Shown: positions 1 through 11,537 of the stretch, one piece after another
Layout: each line of letters starts with the position of its first letter
Numbering within the stretch: position 1 is the first letter of the stretch
From: Pseudomonadota bacterium
Lineage (GTDB): Bacteria > Desulfobacterota > Desulfobacteria > Desulfobacterales > JAHIVH01
NCBI GenBank assembly: GCA_018816735.1
Contig: JAHIVH010000061.1
Coordinates: 310,001-374,000 of the forward strand
Direction of reading: 5' to 3'
DNA: 64,000 bases
Notes under the pieces: model-generated
Seen by the model: only the letters and a program-made list of their open reading frames with translations
Told to the model about the DNA's origin: nothing
Database searches by the model: none
Position numbers and translations under genes: made by a program

Positions 1-1
1 G

Positions 2-679
2 AAACGCCGGAAGGAAATTGCAGATGTTATCTGCAGGCAAAATGCCCTTCTTGTTGAAGATGATCCATACAGCGATTTACGATATCAGGGAGAAGACATC
101 ATCCCCATTCAGACACTGGCGACGGATCATGTTATTTATCTGGGAACGTTTTCAAAAATTCTGGCGCCAGGACTTCGGGTAGGCTATTGCCTGGCGCCCA
201 AAGCAATTAAAAAATGGATGATTATCGCCAAGCAGGGAATCGACCTCCACACAGGCTCTCTCAGTCAGGCGATCGCTTCTTTTTATCTGACAGAAGGATA
301 TATTGATGACCATCTCCCCCTGATTTTAAATTTTTACAAACCAAGGCTTGCTGCCATGCTGGAAGGGCTTGAAGCATATTTCCCTTCCGGTTTTTCCTGG
401 TCCAGGCCTGAAGGCGGTATGTTTGTCTGGGTAAAGGGCCCTGAAGGACTTGACATGGGCAGAATCCATGATGAAGCATTTAAGGAAAACATCGCCTTTG
501 TACCCGGAAGGTATTTCCACATTGGACATAGGGAGGGCCTGGAGACGATGCGGCTCAATTTCACCATGCATGATGAAAAAACGATCAGAAATGCATTACA
601 TCTGCTTGCGGATATTCTTGAACGGAACGTGTCGGCTGGTTTCCATGATCAGCGGGTAACTTCCTTCAGTTATGCATGA
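2..679 (+). CDS. PLP-dependent class I/II aminotransferase, C-terminal part (5' end outside window)
   Basis: The frame is open from the first complete codon at base 2, so the gene begins before the window; about 225 codons remain. Near the start it reads VEDDPYSDLRY and then GTFSKILAPGLRVGY. The latter is the PLP-lysine block of fold-type I aminotransferases, with the lysine of GTFSK as the Schiff-base residue and the arginine of GLRVGY in the usual phosphate-contact area. The C-terminal domain has PEGGMFVW and FVPGRYFH, as in 2-aminoadipate/aromatic aminotransferases of the LysN/MocR type. Substrate cannot be assigned. Whether an N-terminal GntR-like HTH domain exists (MocR regulators) cannot be seen. 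It converges with the OmpA-family gene across a hairpin. Confidence 0.88.
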   Translation, partial: KRRKEIADVICRQNALLVEDDPYSDLRYQGEDIIPIQTLATDHVIYLGTFSKILAPGLRVGYCLAPKAIKKWMIIAKQGIDLHTGSLSQAIASFYLTEGYIDDHLPLILNFYKPRLAAMLEGLEAYFPSGFSWSRPEGGMFVWVKGPEGLDMGRIHDEAFKENIAFVPGRYFHIGHREGLETMRLNFTMHDEKTIRNALHLLADILERNVSAGFHDQRVTSFSYA

Positions 680-691
680 GCCAATTTCATG

Positions 692-738
692 GAAGCGTTC
701 AACAGGATATCATGCATAGACATGCTGTTGAACGCTTC
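692..738. terminator. Inverted repeat between convergent genes, possible bidirectional terminator
   Basis: Two perfect 14-base arms, GAAGCGTTCAACAG (692-705) and its complement (725-738), flank a 19-base loop. It lies 13 bases after the aminotransferase stop and 12 bases before the stop of the convergent OmpA-family gene, the position expected for a shared terminator. There is no T-run on either side and the loop is long, so a recombination or protein-binding palindrome is also possible. Confidence 0.5.
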
Positions 739-749
739 TACCCTGCCTG

Positions 750-1727
750 TCAACTATTCGTTCGTCTGATTTCAACCCTTCGGTTGATCTGCTTGTTTTC
801 AGGGGTTGTATTCGGAACAAGGGGAATGGATTCACCATATCCGGCAGTAGCGAGTTTTGCGGGACTGATTCCAAATTTGGAAACAAGATAGGTTCTCACG
901 GCACGTGCCCTGTTCAGACTCAGCACCTGATTATAGTCAGCAGGGCCATCTGAATCCGTATGTCCTTTGATAAGGATGCTCTTGTCCATAAGGTCAGCCG
1001 AGTGCAATGCTTTCCCAAGTTCATTCAGCAGGGGAACGGATGATGGCCGAATCTTGTAAGAATTGTAATCGAACTCTATATTCAAATTTACAGAACCATC
1101 AGGTGTTCTGTTCGCGTCAATTGTATTCAGCGCCCGAACGATTTCCCCGGATGAGGACGCAAATTGCGATACTTTCTGATCCGGCTCAGGGTTGCCTTGT
1201 GTCTCTGATCCAAACACAATCTTTCTCACATCACGGATATCAATAAATATATCCCGCCAGAACCGATTAAAGCTGTCAAACTCTATGGCAAGGATATCTG
1301 ACACGCCATCCGGATGGCCGAAATAGGTCAGCAGCGTACCATCAGCAATGGTCATTTTCCCGCCAGACCGTTTTTCAATGATCAGTCTTCCGTTCTGAAA
1401 GGGCCGCAATTTTGTATCTACCAGCTCAATAGACATAAATTGCAGTTTCATCTGATTGAAATCAACTTTATATTTTTTATGATCATCAACGTATGTAAAG
1501 CCTTCGATATTGATCGATTTCCATTTAACGAACCGATCCTTTACAGAAATGTCCGCATCCACCGGGGGAGGCGGCTGATCAGTCATGGCTTTTGTAATGA
1601 CAGAACCATCACGCAAAATCAGGGTAACGTCCGGATTATCCGTTGTGTCAGCGAAGACTGAAACAGGCAGAAAAACAAAACAACATGCAAGGATTAAAAT
1701 GATATTTTCTATCCTACCCTTCTTCAT
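750..1727 (-). CDS. OmpA-family outer-membrane/periplasmic peptidoglycan-binding protein
   Basis: About 325 aa. I chose the ATG at 1727 because AAGGAGA precedes it and the protein then opens with a signal peptide (MKKGRIENII, a hydrophobic stretch, cleavage near SVFA-DT). The frame stays open upstream to 1805 but without such signals. The first two thirds is a family-specific domain I do not recognise. The last ~115 residues are a typical OmpA C-terminal domain: IEFDYNSYKIRP, then IKGHTDSDGPADYNQVLS with the Asp/Arg region that contacts diaminopimelate, LNRARAVRTYL, AGYGESIPL and NRRVEI. It probably anchors the outer membrane to peptidoglycan; no partner is visible nearby. Confidence 0.85.
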   Translation of the reverse strand: MKKGRIENIILILACCFVFLPVSVFADTTDNPDVTLILRDGSVITKAMTDQPPPPVDADISVKDRFVKWKSINIEGFTYVDDHKKYKVDFNQMKLQFMSIELVDTKLRPFQNGRLIIEKRSGGKMTIADGTLLTYFGHPDGVSDILAIEFDSFNRFWRDIFIDIRDVRKIVFGSETQGNPEPDQKVSQFASSSGEIVRALNTIDANRTPDGSVNLNIEFDYNSYKIRPSSVPLLNELGKALHSADLMDKSILIKGHTDSDGPADYNQVLSLNRARAVRTYLVSKFGISPAKLATAGYGESIPLVPNTTPENKQINRRVEIRRTNS

Positions 1728-1776
1728 GATCGTCTCCTTATTTCTGTTAATGGTTGGTTCGAATGCATGGGAAAAT

Positions 1777-1805
1777 ACTATAGTATCGCTGTTGAATAAC
1801 TTCAA
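1777..1805 (-). promoter_or_regulatory. Candidate sigma-70 promoter of the OmpA-family gene
   Basis: On the minus strand TTGAAG (1805-1800) and TATAGT (1782-1777) are separated by exactly 17 bases, with the predicted start about 45 bases upstream of the ATG at 1727. -10 matches 5/6 and -35 matches 4/6 of consensus. Prediction only. Confidence 0.45.
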
Positions 1806-2174
1806 GGAATTTCATGCTGGCACGCCTTTACACACTGACAAATCTGCTTTTAGCCTTAAAACACTATAATCGGAGATACTTGAAATTATCAATATCAGTG
1901 CTCAATATATTTTTTAAAACATGCCTCGTTGCAAGCGATCATGGACCATGATACCGCGCGTATTCTACACCTTGGTGCCCAAACTGGCATGGCATTTTAA
2001 TAAGATACTCTCACCAAATAGCCTGATTCAAATCGTCAACACCAAATATTTTGTAAAAACACTTGACAGCCAAGGAATTATAGTGCATTTATATAATCGG
2101 TTCGCATTGGGTGCTGATCATTCAGCAAGGCAAGTCTATCTTCAATTAATCTTAATTTTTAGGGAGATCTGGTC
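1806..2174. other. Divergent intergenic region between OmpA-family gene and HU
   Basis: No credible gene is seen here. It should hold the HU promoter. It contains the odd palindrome ATCATGGACCATGAT (1938-1952, 7-base arms around one central base), which could be a regulator site. On the plus strand a TATAAT stands at 1865-1870 without a good -35. Otherwise the stretch is AT-rich and featureless. Confidence 0.5.
2063..2097 (+). promoter_or_regulatory. Weak candidate promoter elements for HU
   Basis: A perfect TTGACA (2063-2068) and a perfect TATAAT (2092-2097) lie upstream of the HU start, but they are 23 bases apart rather than 16-18. The TATAAT is probably a true -10 about 70 bases before the start; the TTGACA may be coincidental or belong to an activator-dependent promoter. 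Confidence 0.3.
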
Positions 2175-2447
2175 ATGACAAAGGCAGAATTAATTGACAA
2201 AATGGCTAAAGAAGCCGGAATTACCAAGGTTGCTGCGGCAAAAGCGCTGGATTCCTTCATGGACGGAGTAACAAAAACCTTGAAGAAAAAAGATGGCAAA
2301 GTGACTCTCGTTGGTTTCGGCACATTTGCAAAAATCCGCAGAAAAGCGAGAAAAGGCCGAAATCCTCAGACTGGTGAACCGATTAAAATCAAAGCGTGCA
2401 ATGTTGTAAAATTCAAACCTGGAAAATCATTGAAAGATTCCATGTAG
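2175..2447 (+). CDS. hup: HU/IHF-family histone-like DNA-binding protein
   Basis: 90 aa, the normal HU length. It has the N-terminal helices (MTKAELIDKMAKEAG), the core GFGTFAKIRRKARKG, the beta-arm signature RNPQTGEPIKIKA and the C-terminal VVKFKPGKSLKDSM. The proline in RNPQTGE is the DNA-intercalating arm residue. HU dimers bend and compact DNA and assist replication and recombination. An AGGGAG site precedes the ATG. It is a single-gene unit: its own upstream region and a hairpin-plus-T-run directly downstream. HU versus IHF cannot be settled from sequence alone; HU is favoured by length and a solitary context. Confidence 0.95.
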   Translation: MTKAELIDKMAKEAGITKVAAAKALDSFMDGVTKTLKKKDGKVTLVGFGTFAKIRRKARKGRNPQTGEPIKIKACNVVKFKPGKSLKDSM

Positions 2448-2459
2448 AACGATTTTCAT

Positions 2460-2503
2460 GCGGCCTGAACACAACACTGTGGCAGGCCGCGTTCTATTTT
2501 TAT
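2460..2503 (+). terminator. Rho-independent terminator of HU
   Basis: Stem GCGGCCTG (2460-2467) / CAGGCCGC (2483-2490) with a 15-base loop, followed by a T-rich tail (TTCTATTTTTAT). Flanking TAGAAC/GTTCTA bases can extend the structure across a bulge. It starts 12 bases past the HU stop. Confidence 0.8.
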
Positions 2504-2528
2504 CACATCCAAAAAATCCATACCCCCA

Positions 2529-2810
2529 TCAATATTCAATCCCGAATTTACTGAAGCCCTGAAGTATTTCCAAAAATGTCACCTCAACAGATGTCACATT
2601 GGACAGGGCCGGGCCTTTATGACACCAGTCGATAACAGCCTTTACATCCTTTTCATTGCCTTCGAATCTGGCTTCGACCCTGCCATCCTCCCTGTTTTTG
2701 ACCCATCCGCAGACAGCATGGCTTTCAGCGGTTCGCCGTGTTTCGGCTCTGAAAAAAACACCCTGTACCCTGCCGCTTATAACCACATGTGCGCTGACTT
2801 TTTTTTCCAT
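2529..2810 (-). CDS. acyP: Acylphosphatase
   Basis: 93 aa from the ATG at 2810, which has GGAGG five bases upstream; an upstream in-frame TTG at 2825 lies before that site and is less likely. It hydrolyses the carboxyl-phosphate bond of acylphosphates. The signature GRVQGVFFR near the N-terminus supplies the catalytic Arg and phosphate loop, and GWVKNREDGRVEA carries the catalytic Asn. Length and order match the acylphosphatase family. It is the last gene of the long minus-strand run, 18 bases after ligA, an arrangement that suggests cotranscription. Confidence 0.9.
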   Translation of the reverse strand: MEKKVSAHVVISGRVQGVFFRAETRRTAESHAVCGWVKNREDGRVEARFEGNEKDVKAVIDWCHKGPALSNVTSVEVTFLEILQGFSKFGIEY

Positions 2811-2828
2811 TTTTTCCTCCGACAAGAA

Positions 2829-5124
<2,296 letters not shown>

Positions 5125-5148
5125 TTTAGAACCTCCTTATCATTATTA

Positions 5149-7227
5149 TCACGTGGAAATCATCGAAAAATCCGCTATTCTGCCAAACAAAACTGATATT
5201 TCATTTAAAAGAGCCAGGCGATTGTTACGCAGCGCTTCATCATCCGCCATCACCATCACACCATCAAAAAAGGCGTCTACCGGATCTCTCAAGGAAGCGA
5301 TTTCAATCAAGGCCTGATCATAGTTTCTGTTTTCAATTAAGGTGTCAACCGTTGTTCTTGTTGTAACAAGCGACTGATAAAGATTATTTTCGCATGCGTC
5401 CTGAAATATGTCTTTATTGACTCTGACTGTTTCCGGAATAACGGCTTTCCGGATGATATTCACCACACGCTTGAATGCAACGGCAATCGGTTCAAAATCC
5501 TTCAGGGCTTTCAACTTTTCAAGGGCCTTTACTCTTTCAAATACCTGAGGCACATTGTCCACAGAGACATTGACGACAGAGGCAATCACATCCTTTGAGA
5601 ACCCCTCCTCTTCCATGATATGAGAAATACGGCTTTTTATAAAACCATAAATCTGCTGGGTGATATCGTCCGTATCTTTTGGCGTTTCTTTTTTATAAAG
5701 CGACACTCCCTTTTCAATCAACGCTGTCAAAGAGATGGAGAGCCCCTTGTCTTTCATGATTTGAACCAATCCGATGCTTTGCCGTCTCAGTGCATAGGGG
5801 TCTGACGCTCCCGAGGGGATCAGTCCGGCAAAAAAGCACCCACAAAGGGTGTCTATTTTGTCGGCAATGGCAAGGAGTGATCCGGCATATGTAACAGGCA
5901 ATGCACCCCCACTTGAGGTGGGCCGGTAATGTTCTTCTATGGCCATGGCCACATCTGTGGGCTCCTTTGCCACGGTCGCGTAAATCCGGCCCATAACCCC
6001 CTGCAGCTTGGGAAATTCTCCCACCACCTGGCTGACCAGGTCTGCTTTGCATATGCCGGCTGCACGACTCACATGGCCTTTCAATGTGTTGTCCGCACCC
6101 GCCATATCTGAAATGAATTCGGAAAGAATTTTTAGGCGTGATGTTTTTTCAAGCATGGTTCCCAGATCTGCCTGGAACAGAACACCTTCCAGTTTTTTTA
6201 CACGGTCTTCCGAAGATAGTTTAACATCCCCCCGATAAAAAAACTGGGCATCGGAAAGACGCGCCCTCAATACCTTTTCATGCCCCCTTGTCACGACACG
6301 CATATCTTGGGTACGGGTATTATTGACGACCACGAAGTTGGGCAACAGGTCACCATTGGCATCAATCACGGCAAAATACTTCTGATGTTCACGCATGGCT
6401 GTAATCAGAATTTCATCTGGCAATTCAAGATATTCAGGATCAAATGATCCTGCCACCACAGCCGGATACTCAATCAGGTTTTTCACGATATCAACAAGTG
6501 CCTCATCCGGAAGGATTTTGCCGCCAATGGACCCGGCAACCTTATTGATTTCTCCATGAACCTGTTTTCGTCTCTCTTCAATGTCTGCCATGACAAACGC
6601 ATCCCTGAGCAACTCCCTATAGGATTCCGGCGTTTTTATTTCTATGGCATCCGGTTTCAAAAACCGGTGTCCACGGGTTAGGTTTCCACTTGTAATATTG
6701 CCATAGACAAACGGAACGACCTCATCACCAAACAAAGCCAGTATGGATTGAATGGGTCTTGCAAAAGAGACATCAAGATCAGCCCAGCGCATGGTCTTGG
6801 GGAACGGGATAGCATCGATGACTGACGGGAAAATACCTTTCAGAAGCGTAATCGTATCTGAAACAGCCTCGGTTTTATCTGCACAGAGATATTTTCCTTT
6901 GGGCGTTTCCTTGATCCGGATATCCGAAACAGGGATGCCAACTTTTTCAGCAAACTTGACCGCAGCCATTGTAGGCTTTCCGTCCGCATCAAACCCCACT
7001 TTCTCAGGTGGCCCGGTCACTTCCTCTGTTTTTTCTTCCTGTTTTCCTGACACGTCATTCACAATGACGGCAAGACGCCTGGGGGTGCCAAAGGTCTTTG
7101 TCGAACCGAACCCGATCCTTACGTTTTCAAGTTTTGACAGAAGCATTCCCGAAAGTGCGGAAAGTGCCGGCTCAATATAGCCCGCAGGTATTTCTTCCGT
7201 TCCTATTTCAAACAATAAACTGTTCAT
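5149..7227 (-). CDS. glyS: Glycine-tRNA ligase beta subunit
   Basis: About 692 aa. GlyS is the large subunit of the alpha2beta2 bacterial glycyl-tRNA synthetase and binds tRNA-Gly. The family start LLFEIGTEEIPAGYIEPAL is plain. The middle carries HD-type and linker blocks (AMREHQKYFAV, YEPEYLELPDE-like PEYLELPDEIL), and the end carries the DALR anticodon-binding region (FFDGVMVMADDEALRNNRL). The ATG at 7227 fits best because GGTGA stands at the right distance; GTG at 7236 and ATG at 7233 are alternatives. It lies directly after glyQ, as in most bacteria with the two-subunit enzyme. Confidence 0.96.
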   Translation of the reverse strand: MNSLLFEIGTEEIPAGYIEPALSALSGMLLSKLENVRIGFGSTKTFGTPRRLAVIVNDVSGKQEEKTEEVTGPPEKVGFDADGKPTMAAVKFAEKVGIPVSDIRIKETPKGKYLCADKTEAVSDTITLLKGIFPSVIDAIPFPKTMRWADLDVSFARPIQSILALFGDEVVPFVYGNITSGNLTRGHRFLKPDAIEIKTPESYRELLRDAFVMADIEERRKQVHGEINKVAGSIGGKILPDEALVDIVKNLIEYPAVVAGSFDPEYLELPDEILITAMREHQKYFAVIDANGDLLPNFVVVNNTRTQDMRVVTRGHEKVLRARLSDAQFFYRGDVKLSSEDRVKKLEGVLFQADLGTMLEKTSRLKILSEFISDMAGADNTLKGHVSRAAGICKADLVSQVVGEFPKLQGVMGRIYATVAKEPTDVAMAIEEHYRPTSSGGALPVTYAGSLLAIADKIDTLCGCFFAGLIPSGASDPYALRRQSIGLVQIMKDKGLSISLTALIEKGVSLYKKETPKDTDDITQQIYGFIKSRISHIMEEEGFSKDVIASVVNVSVDNVPQVFERVKALEKLKALKDFEPIAVAFKRVVNIIRKAVIPETVRVNKDIFQDACENNLYQSLVTTRTTVDTLIENRNYDQALIEIASLRDPVDAFFDGVMVMADDEALRNNRLALLNEISVLFGRIADFSMIST

Positions 7228-7291
7228 TTTCATCACCGATTTGCCATTCTATATAGTTAAATCTGAATTGTATCCGAACCATACAGTTCTT

Positions 7292-8164
7292 TTAAAATTT
7301 ATTTAATAAGGGAAACCCCATCTGTTCCCGCTGATTCAGATAGGCCTGGGCACATTTCCGGGCAAGCTGCCTGATCCTTCCGATGTACCGGGTCCTTTCA
7401 GTCACGCTGATTGCACCTCTGGCATCCAGGAGATTAAACGTATGGGAACATTTAATACAGAATTCATAAGCAGGGATCACAAGGGATTCATCAATCAACC
7501 GGCTGGATTCCTTTTCAAACTTGTTGAAAAGATCAAGAAGCATGTCCACATCCGCCTTTTCAAAATTATACGTGGACTGTTCAACCTCCTGCTGATGAAA
7601 TATTTCGCCATAGGTAATGACATCATTATAGTTGAGGTCATACACATTATCCACTTCCTGCATATACATGCAAATCCGTTCTAGGCCATAGGTAATCTCA
7701 ACAGATACGGGCTTCAGTTCAATACTCCCAGCCATCTGAAAGTAGGTGAACTGGGTAATTTCCATGCCATCCAGCCAGACTTCCCAACCCAGGCCGGATG
7801 CACCCAATGTGGGAGATTCCCAGTCATCTTCCACAAAACGGATGTCATGATCCAGTGGATCGATCCCCAAAACCTTGAGACTCTCAAGATACAGGCCCTG
7901 AACATCACCAGGAGACGGTTTTAAAAGAACCTGAAACTGGTAGTAATGCTGAAGCCGCATGGGATTGTCGCCATATCTTCCGTCCGTGGGCCGCCTGCTC
8001 GGCTGAGCATAGGCCACTTTCCAGGGTTCAGGCCCAAGGGCCTTTAAAAGTGTTGCGGGATGAAAGGTTCCTGCGCCAACTTCCAAATCATAGGGCTGAC
8101 TGAGGACACACCCCTTGTTCCCCCAAAATTTCTGCAAGGCTAATATCACTTCCTGAAAATTCAT
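7292..8164 (-). CDS. glyQ: Glycine-tRNA ligase alpha subunit
   Basis: 290 aa, standard length. GlyQ is the catalytic class II core that activates glycine. Recognisable blocks: [34 protein letters not shown], the motif-2 region [29 protein letters not shown] and [20 protein letters not shown]. The ATG is preceded by AAGGAG. It forms an operon pair with glyS (55-65-base gap) and follows the GHMP-kinase gene. Confidence 0.97.
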   Translation of the reverse strand: MNFQEVILALQKFWGNKGCVLSQPYDLEVGAGTFHPATLLKALGPEPWKVAYAQPSRRPTDGRYGDNPMRLQHYYQFQVLLKPSPGDVQGLYLESLKVLGIDPLDHDIRFVEDDWESPTLGASGLGWEVWLDGMEITQFTYFQMAGSIELKPVSVEITYGLERICMYMQEVDNVYDLNYNDVITYGEIFHQQEVEQSTYNFEKADVDMLLDLFNKFEKESSRLIDESLVIPAYEFCIKCSHTFNLLDARGAISVTERTRYIGRIRQLARKCAQAYLNQREQMGFPLLNKF

Positions 8165-8248
8165 TTTATCTCCTTAAATACAGATCAACCAATCGCTTTA
8201 AACAGGGTTAGACATACACCCTAATTCATTTTTTAACAAAACCAAAAT

Positions 8249-9361
8249 TTATCCGGTTTGAAAATCTTTTTTTCCAATCAGCCCTTCCGGATCAATTTTT
8301 GTGTCAAGGAGAAACGCACTGTTCCTCGATTTCAGGATCTGTTGCCATCCGGATGTCAATTGGGGCCGATTTTCCTTTTCACAAAGCGCCCATACGCATC
8401 CGCCGCCTCCCGCACCTGTAAACCGGACCCCACAGTTGATTTCGTTTGCCATATCCACAAGCTTTACACCGATGTCATCGAGCACGTGAGGGGTCATCTG
8501 CCGCCTGATTTCCGTTTCCCGATTCATCAATGGATAGAGTTTTTGATAATCTTCATCTGAAAGCGCCTTTATAAACGCATGCGTACATGAAACAATTTCA
8601 ATCCAGTCTTTTCTGTTCACCCCGTTTAAAAACTGCCTGACCCAGGTTGAATTGACGTTCATCGATTCATGAGGCTCTCCGCAATAGGCAATCAGCAGAC
8701 GATCTTCAATATGTTTATATCCCTGTGCCCCTATTATTTCTGCTTTATTGTATAAGGGCCCTGTATGATGTTTTTTCCAGTACCAGGCATTGACGCCCCC
8801 ATAGGCAGCCGCCAGATGATCCTGTATGCCGCATGGCCCGCTTGCGATACTGCTTTCAATATAAAAGGCAGTCATGGCCGCCTGTTTTCGAAGCGCGTCA
8901 TCGGAAATGCCAGGATCAGTCAGTTTTAAAAATGCACCGCAGAGAGCCACTGCAGCCACCGAAGACCCGCCAAGAGCGCTCCTCGGAGGGGACGCGGATT
9001 CAATATCGATCAGGATACCATCGGCATCAAAATAGGCGGCCACAGCAAACATCAACCCTAACGGATGATCAAACGGCGCATCTTCCAAAACGAACTCGGC
9101 AGTGTCAAATCCTTTTGAGCTGACCTTGACATACCCCTTTTTATAAGGATAGAGGCGAACACGGGTTCTTAAAGCCAGGGCGATATTGAATGTCACAGGC
9201 TGCAGGCGACCGAGCGAATAATAAAATGCGGCCATATCAAGGGTGCCGCCCATGTCAATTCGGCATGGGGCTGTCATTTCGATGATGCCATGCTCCGGAT
9301 TGGTGTTCAGGCTGACGTTCATAATCTTCTCTATACTATTCCCCACAATCTGTTTCCTCAA
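8249..9361 (-). CDS. GHMP-family small-molecule kinase, substrate unknown
   Basis: 370 aa. The GHMP ATP-binding motif is present as PPRSALGGSSVAAVALCGAF (about 125-145), and the C-terminal GHMP motif is GVRFTGAGGGGCVWAL. The N-terminal APCRIDMGGTLDMAAF resembles the substrate-site start of galactokinase, mevalonate and heptose-7-phosphate kinases. An inserted aromatic stretch (GGVNAWYWKKHH) is unusual. I cannot name the substrate; a sugar or sugar phosphate is most likely. The TTG at 9361 has GGGAGG four bases upstream and overlaps the recO stop (TTGA), suggesting translational coupling; an ATG at 9322 with GAGAAG upstream is the alternative start. Confidence 0.82.
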   Translation of the reverse strand: MRKQIVGNSIEKIMNVSLNTNPEHGIIEMTAPCRIDMGGTLDMAAFYYSLGRLQPVTFNIALALRTRVRLYPYKKGYVKVSSKGFDTAEFVLEDAPFDHPLGLMFAVAAYFDADGILIDIESASPPRSALGGSSVAAVALCGAFLKLTDPGISDDALRKQAAMTAFYIESSIASGPCGIQDHLAAAYGGVNAWYWKKHHTGPLYNKAEIIGAQGYKHIEDRLLIAYCGEPHESMNVNSTWVRQFLNGVNRKDWIEIVSCTHAFIKALSDEDYQKLYPLMNRETEIRRQMTPHVLDDIGVKLVDMANEINCGVRFTGAGGGGCVWALCEKENRPQLTSGWQQILKSRNSAFLLDTKIDPEGLIGKKDFQTG

Positions 9362-10128
9362 TACGCCTCCCGGATTTGCTTTAATACCCCAAGGCTTTTT
9401 GGTGATCTCCCGATATGAAACGGGACAAATGCTTCAAGGAAATTCAACCCTTCGGAAATTGCCGCAACCGACCACCGGATTCGTTCCGTCATCTGAAAAT
9501 TCCCACTCTGAAGCCAGATCAACTGTTTAATGGTTCCTTTTGACAAATACAGGCAGTGCCTGATTCCCGTGGCGCATTTGTCACATACAATGGCCCCTTT
9601 TTCAAGATCAAATCGAATTTTCGACTGACTGAATGTTCCCATGTCAAGCTGACATATGCTGCAACTCTCGAAATGGGGAGCAAACCCTGCAATATGCATA
9701 AACCGTATCTGAAAAAGAAGGCTCAGCGGATGGGGAGATATCTCTCCGGCATCAAGGGCGCCCAATGCATACATCAACAGACTGAAAAGCCCTTTCTGAT
9801 GGACATGTTCTTCAAGCCAGATATACACCATTTCAGACCAGTAACTGGCATAGGCTGTTTTGATCATGTTTTTCCGGATGCCTTCAAAAGGGAATTCCTG
9901 ATACGCTTCCTGAAGCACGGCAAGACCGCCCGACGTTTTTTTTGAACACGTCAATTCCAGGAATGAAAACAGCTCAAGTATACCTAAAAACCGTTTCATG
10001 CTTTTTTTTGCATTCTTTGCAATCACGGTAATCTTTCCCCTATCATGGGTCAGAAACGTAAGGATATAGTCATAATCCCCATAATCCACACGACGGATCA
10101 AAATACCGGATGTTGAGAAACCGGACAT
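9358..10128 (-). CDS. recO: DNA repair protein RecO
   Basis: About 256 aa from the ATG at 10128, the usual RecO size; the frame is open further up but only inside mgtE. RecO loads RecA on SSB-coated DNA with RecR in gap repair. Visible: an N-terminal OB fold (GILIRRVDYGDYDYILTFLTHDRGKITVIAKNAKK in part), the helical middle, and a zinc site CSIC ... CDKC. The start lies one base past the mgtE stop, and its end overlaps the GHMP kinase start, so all three are tightly coupled. Confidence 0.92.
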   Translation of the reverse strand: MSGFSTSGILIRRVDYGDYDYILTFLTHDRGKITVIAKNAKKSMKRFLGILELFSFLELTCSKKTSGGLAVLQEAYQEFPFEGIRKNMIKTAYASYWSEMVYIWLEEHVHQKGLFSLLMYALGALDAGEISPHPLSLLFQIRFMHIAGFAPHFESCSICQLDMGTFSQSKIRFDLEKGAIVCDKCATGIRHCLYLSKGTIKQLIWLQSGNFQMTERIRWSVAAISEGLNFLEAFVPFHIGRSPKSLGVLKQIREAY

Positions 10129-10129
10129 A

Positions 10130-11494
10130 TCAGATATCCAAAAGGGCTGTGGCCAGACTGAAATAGCAATAAACGCTGATGATATCAATGGAAGTTGTTA
10201 CAAAGGGACCGGTTGCTACCGTAGGATCGATATTGATTCTGGCAAAAAACATGGGGACAAAGGACCCCACAAGTGCGGCAAGAGACATGGAACATAAAAC
10301 AGACAGGATGACGGCAATCGAAAAAAAGTGAGATGCCCCTGCCCCGCCGAATTGAACCTGCGCGACGGCGCCAATCAAAGAACCGTAAACAATACCCAAT
10401 ATCGTCCCGATCGACAGTTCCTTTAAAACCACGGGCCATAAATCCCTGACGTTAAATCGCCCGGTGGCAAGGCCTCTTACCACAATCGTGGAGGATTGGG
10501 TGCCGATGTTGCCCCCCATGCCCATAATGACAGGAATAAATGCAGCAAGGTAGGTAAACCGGGCCAGACTGGTTTCAAACCGGCCAATAATGAAAAAAGC
10601 GAGAATTCCGCCCACGCAACTTGCGAACAGCCAGGGCAACCTGATCCTGGTACTTCGGAGAACGGACTGGGTTTCAACAAACTCCTCACCTGCGCCCGCC
10701 ATTTTTAAAATATCCTCGGTCGCCTCTTTTCTGAAAATATCGATAACATCATCTACCGTAACAATGCCCACCAGAACATTCTGATCATCAACAACCGGCA
10801 CGGCAAGGATATCGTAACGGGCAACTATTTTTGCCACTTCTTCCTGATCGATGTCGGTTCGAACAGAAAAAATCTCGGTGGTCATAAAGTCTTTTAAAGG
10901 GGTATTGGGTTTCACCACCACCAGTTGACGCAACGAAATCACACCCACCAGGCGTTTGTTGTCATCAACCACATAAAGATAAAACGGCATTTCAACGTCC
11001 AGATACTCTTTCTGGAGCGACTCAATGGCCTCCCGGGCGGTAAGATTCTCTTTCAATGCCACGAAATCGGGGACCATGATACCACCAGCCGTGTCATCAC
11101 TGTAGCATAATAGGTCCGTCACTTCTTCAGATTCTTCATTCTCCATCCGTTCAAGAATGGCACTCGATTTATCGCGGGGCAGGCGTCCGATCAGGTCAGC
11201 AACGTCATCTGAAGGCATATACTCGATAACTTCGACAATCGCATCAATAGACAAATCTTCTATAAAATCGAGAAAGGTGTATTCCTCCAATTCAGAAAAA
11301 AGGATACCCTTTTTTTCAGGGTCATCGATCAGATTGAAAATCTTTTGTTGATCATTTAGTGACAGGGATCTGAAGACCTGTGACAGGTCAGCGGCATGGG
11401 TCTTGCTGACAATCTTGGCAAGATGACTGATGGCATTTCGCCGTAACAGTCTTTTAATTGTTTCAGTAAGGATTTTGCTGTTTTTATCAATCAT
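10130..11494 (-). CDS. mgtE: Magnesium transporter MgtE
   Basis: 454 aa, normal MgtE length. It is an inner-membrane Mg2+ channel gated by cytoplasmic Mg2+. The N-terminal superhelical domain (about 15-125) has ADLSQVFRSL and MPSDDVADLIGRLPRDK, followed by paired CBS domains (about 135-255: FYLYVVDDNKRLVGVISL, ILAVPVVDDQNVLVGIVTVDD). The five-helix membrane domain follows, with the ion-pore segment PVIMGMGGNIGTQSSTIVVRG. It lies in the minus-strand housekeeping run between the RodZ-like gene and recO. Confidence 0.95.
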   Translation of the reverse strand: MIDKNSKILTETIKRLLRRNAISHLAKIVSKTHAADLSQVFRSLSLNDQQKIFNLIDDPEKKGILFSELEEYTFLDFIEDLSIDAIVEVIEYMPSDDVADLIGRLPRDKSSAILERMENEESEEVTDLLCYSDDTAGGIMVPDFVALKENLTAREAIESLQKEYLDVEMPFYLYVVDDNKRLVGVISLRQLVVVKPNTPLKDFMTTEIFSVRTDIDQEEVAKIVARYDILAVPVVDDQNVLVGIVTVDDVIDIFRKEATEDILKMAGAGEEFVETQSVLRSTRIRLPWLFASCVGGILAFFIIGRFETSLARFTYLAAFIPVIMGMGGNIGTQSSTIVVRGLATGRFNVRDLWPVVLKELSIGTILGIVYGSLIGAVAQVQFGGAGASHFFSIAVILSVLCSMSLAALVGSFVPMFFARINIDPTVATGPFVTTSIDIISVYCYFSLATALLDI

Positions 11495-11537
11495 GGTCCT
11501 TTTTATATCCGGTCACACATGTCAGTGTGTGCCCCTT

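Noticed and set aside
2063..2097. Strong sigma-70 promoter for HU from perfect TTGACA and TATAAT
   Set aside because: The two boxes are 23 bases apart; kept only as a weak feature.
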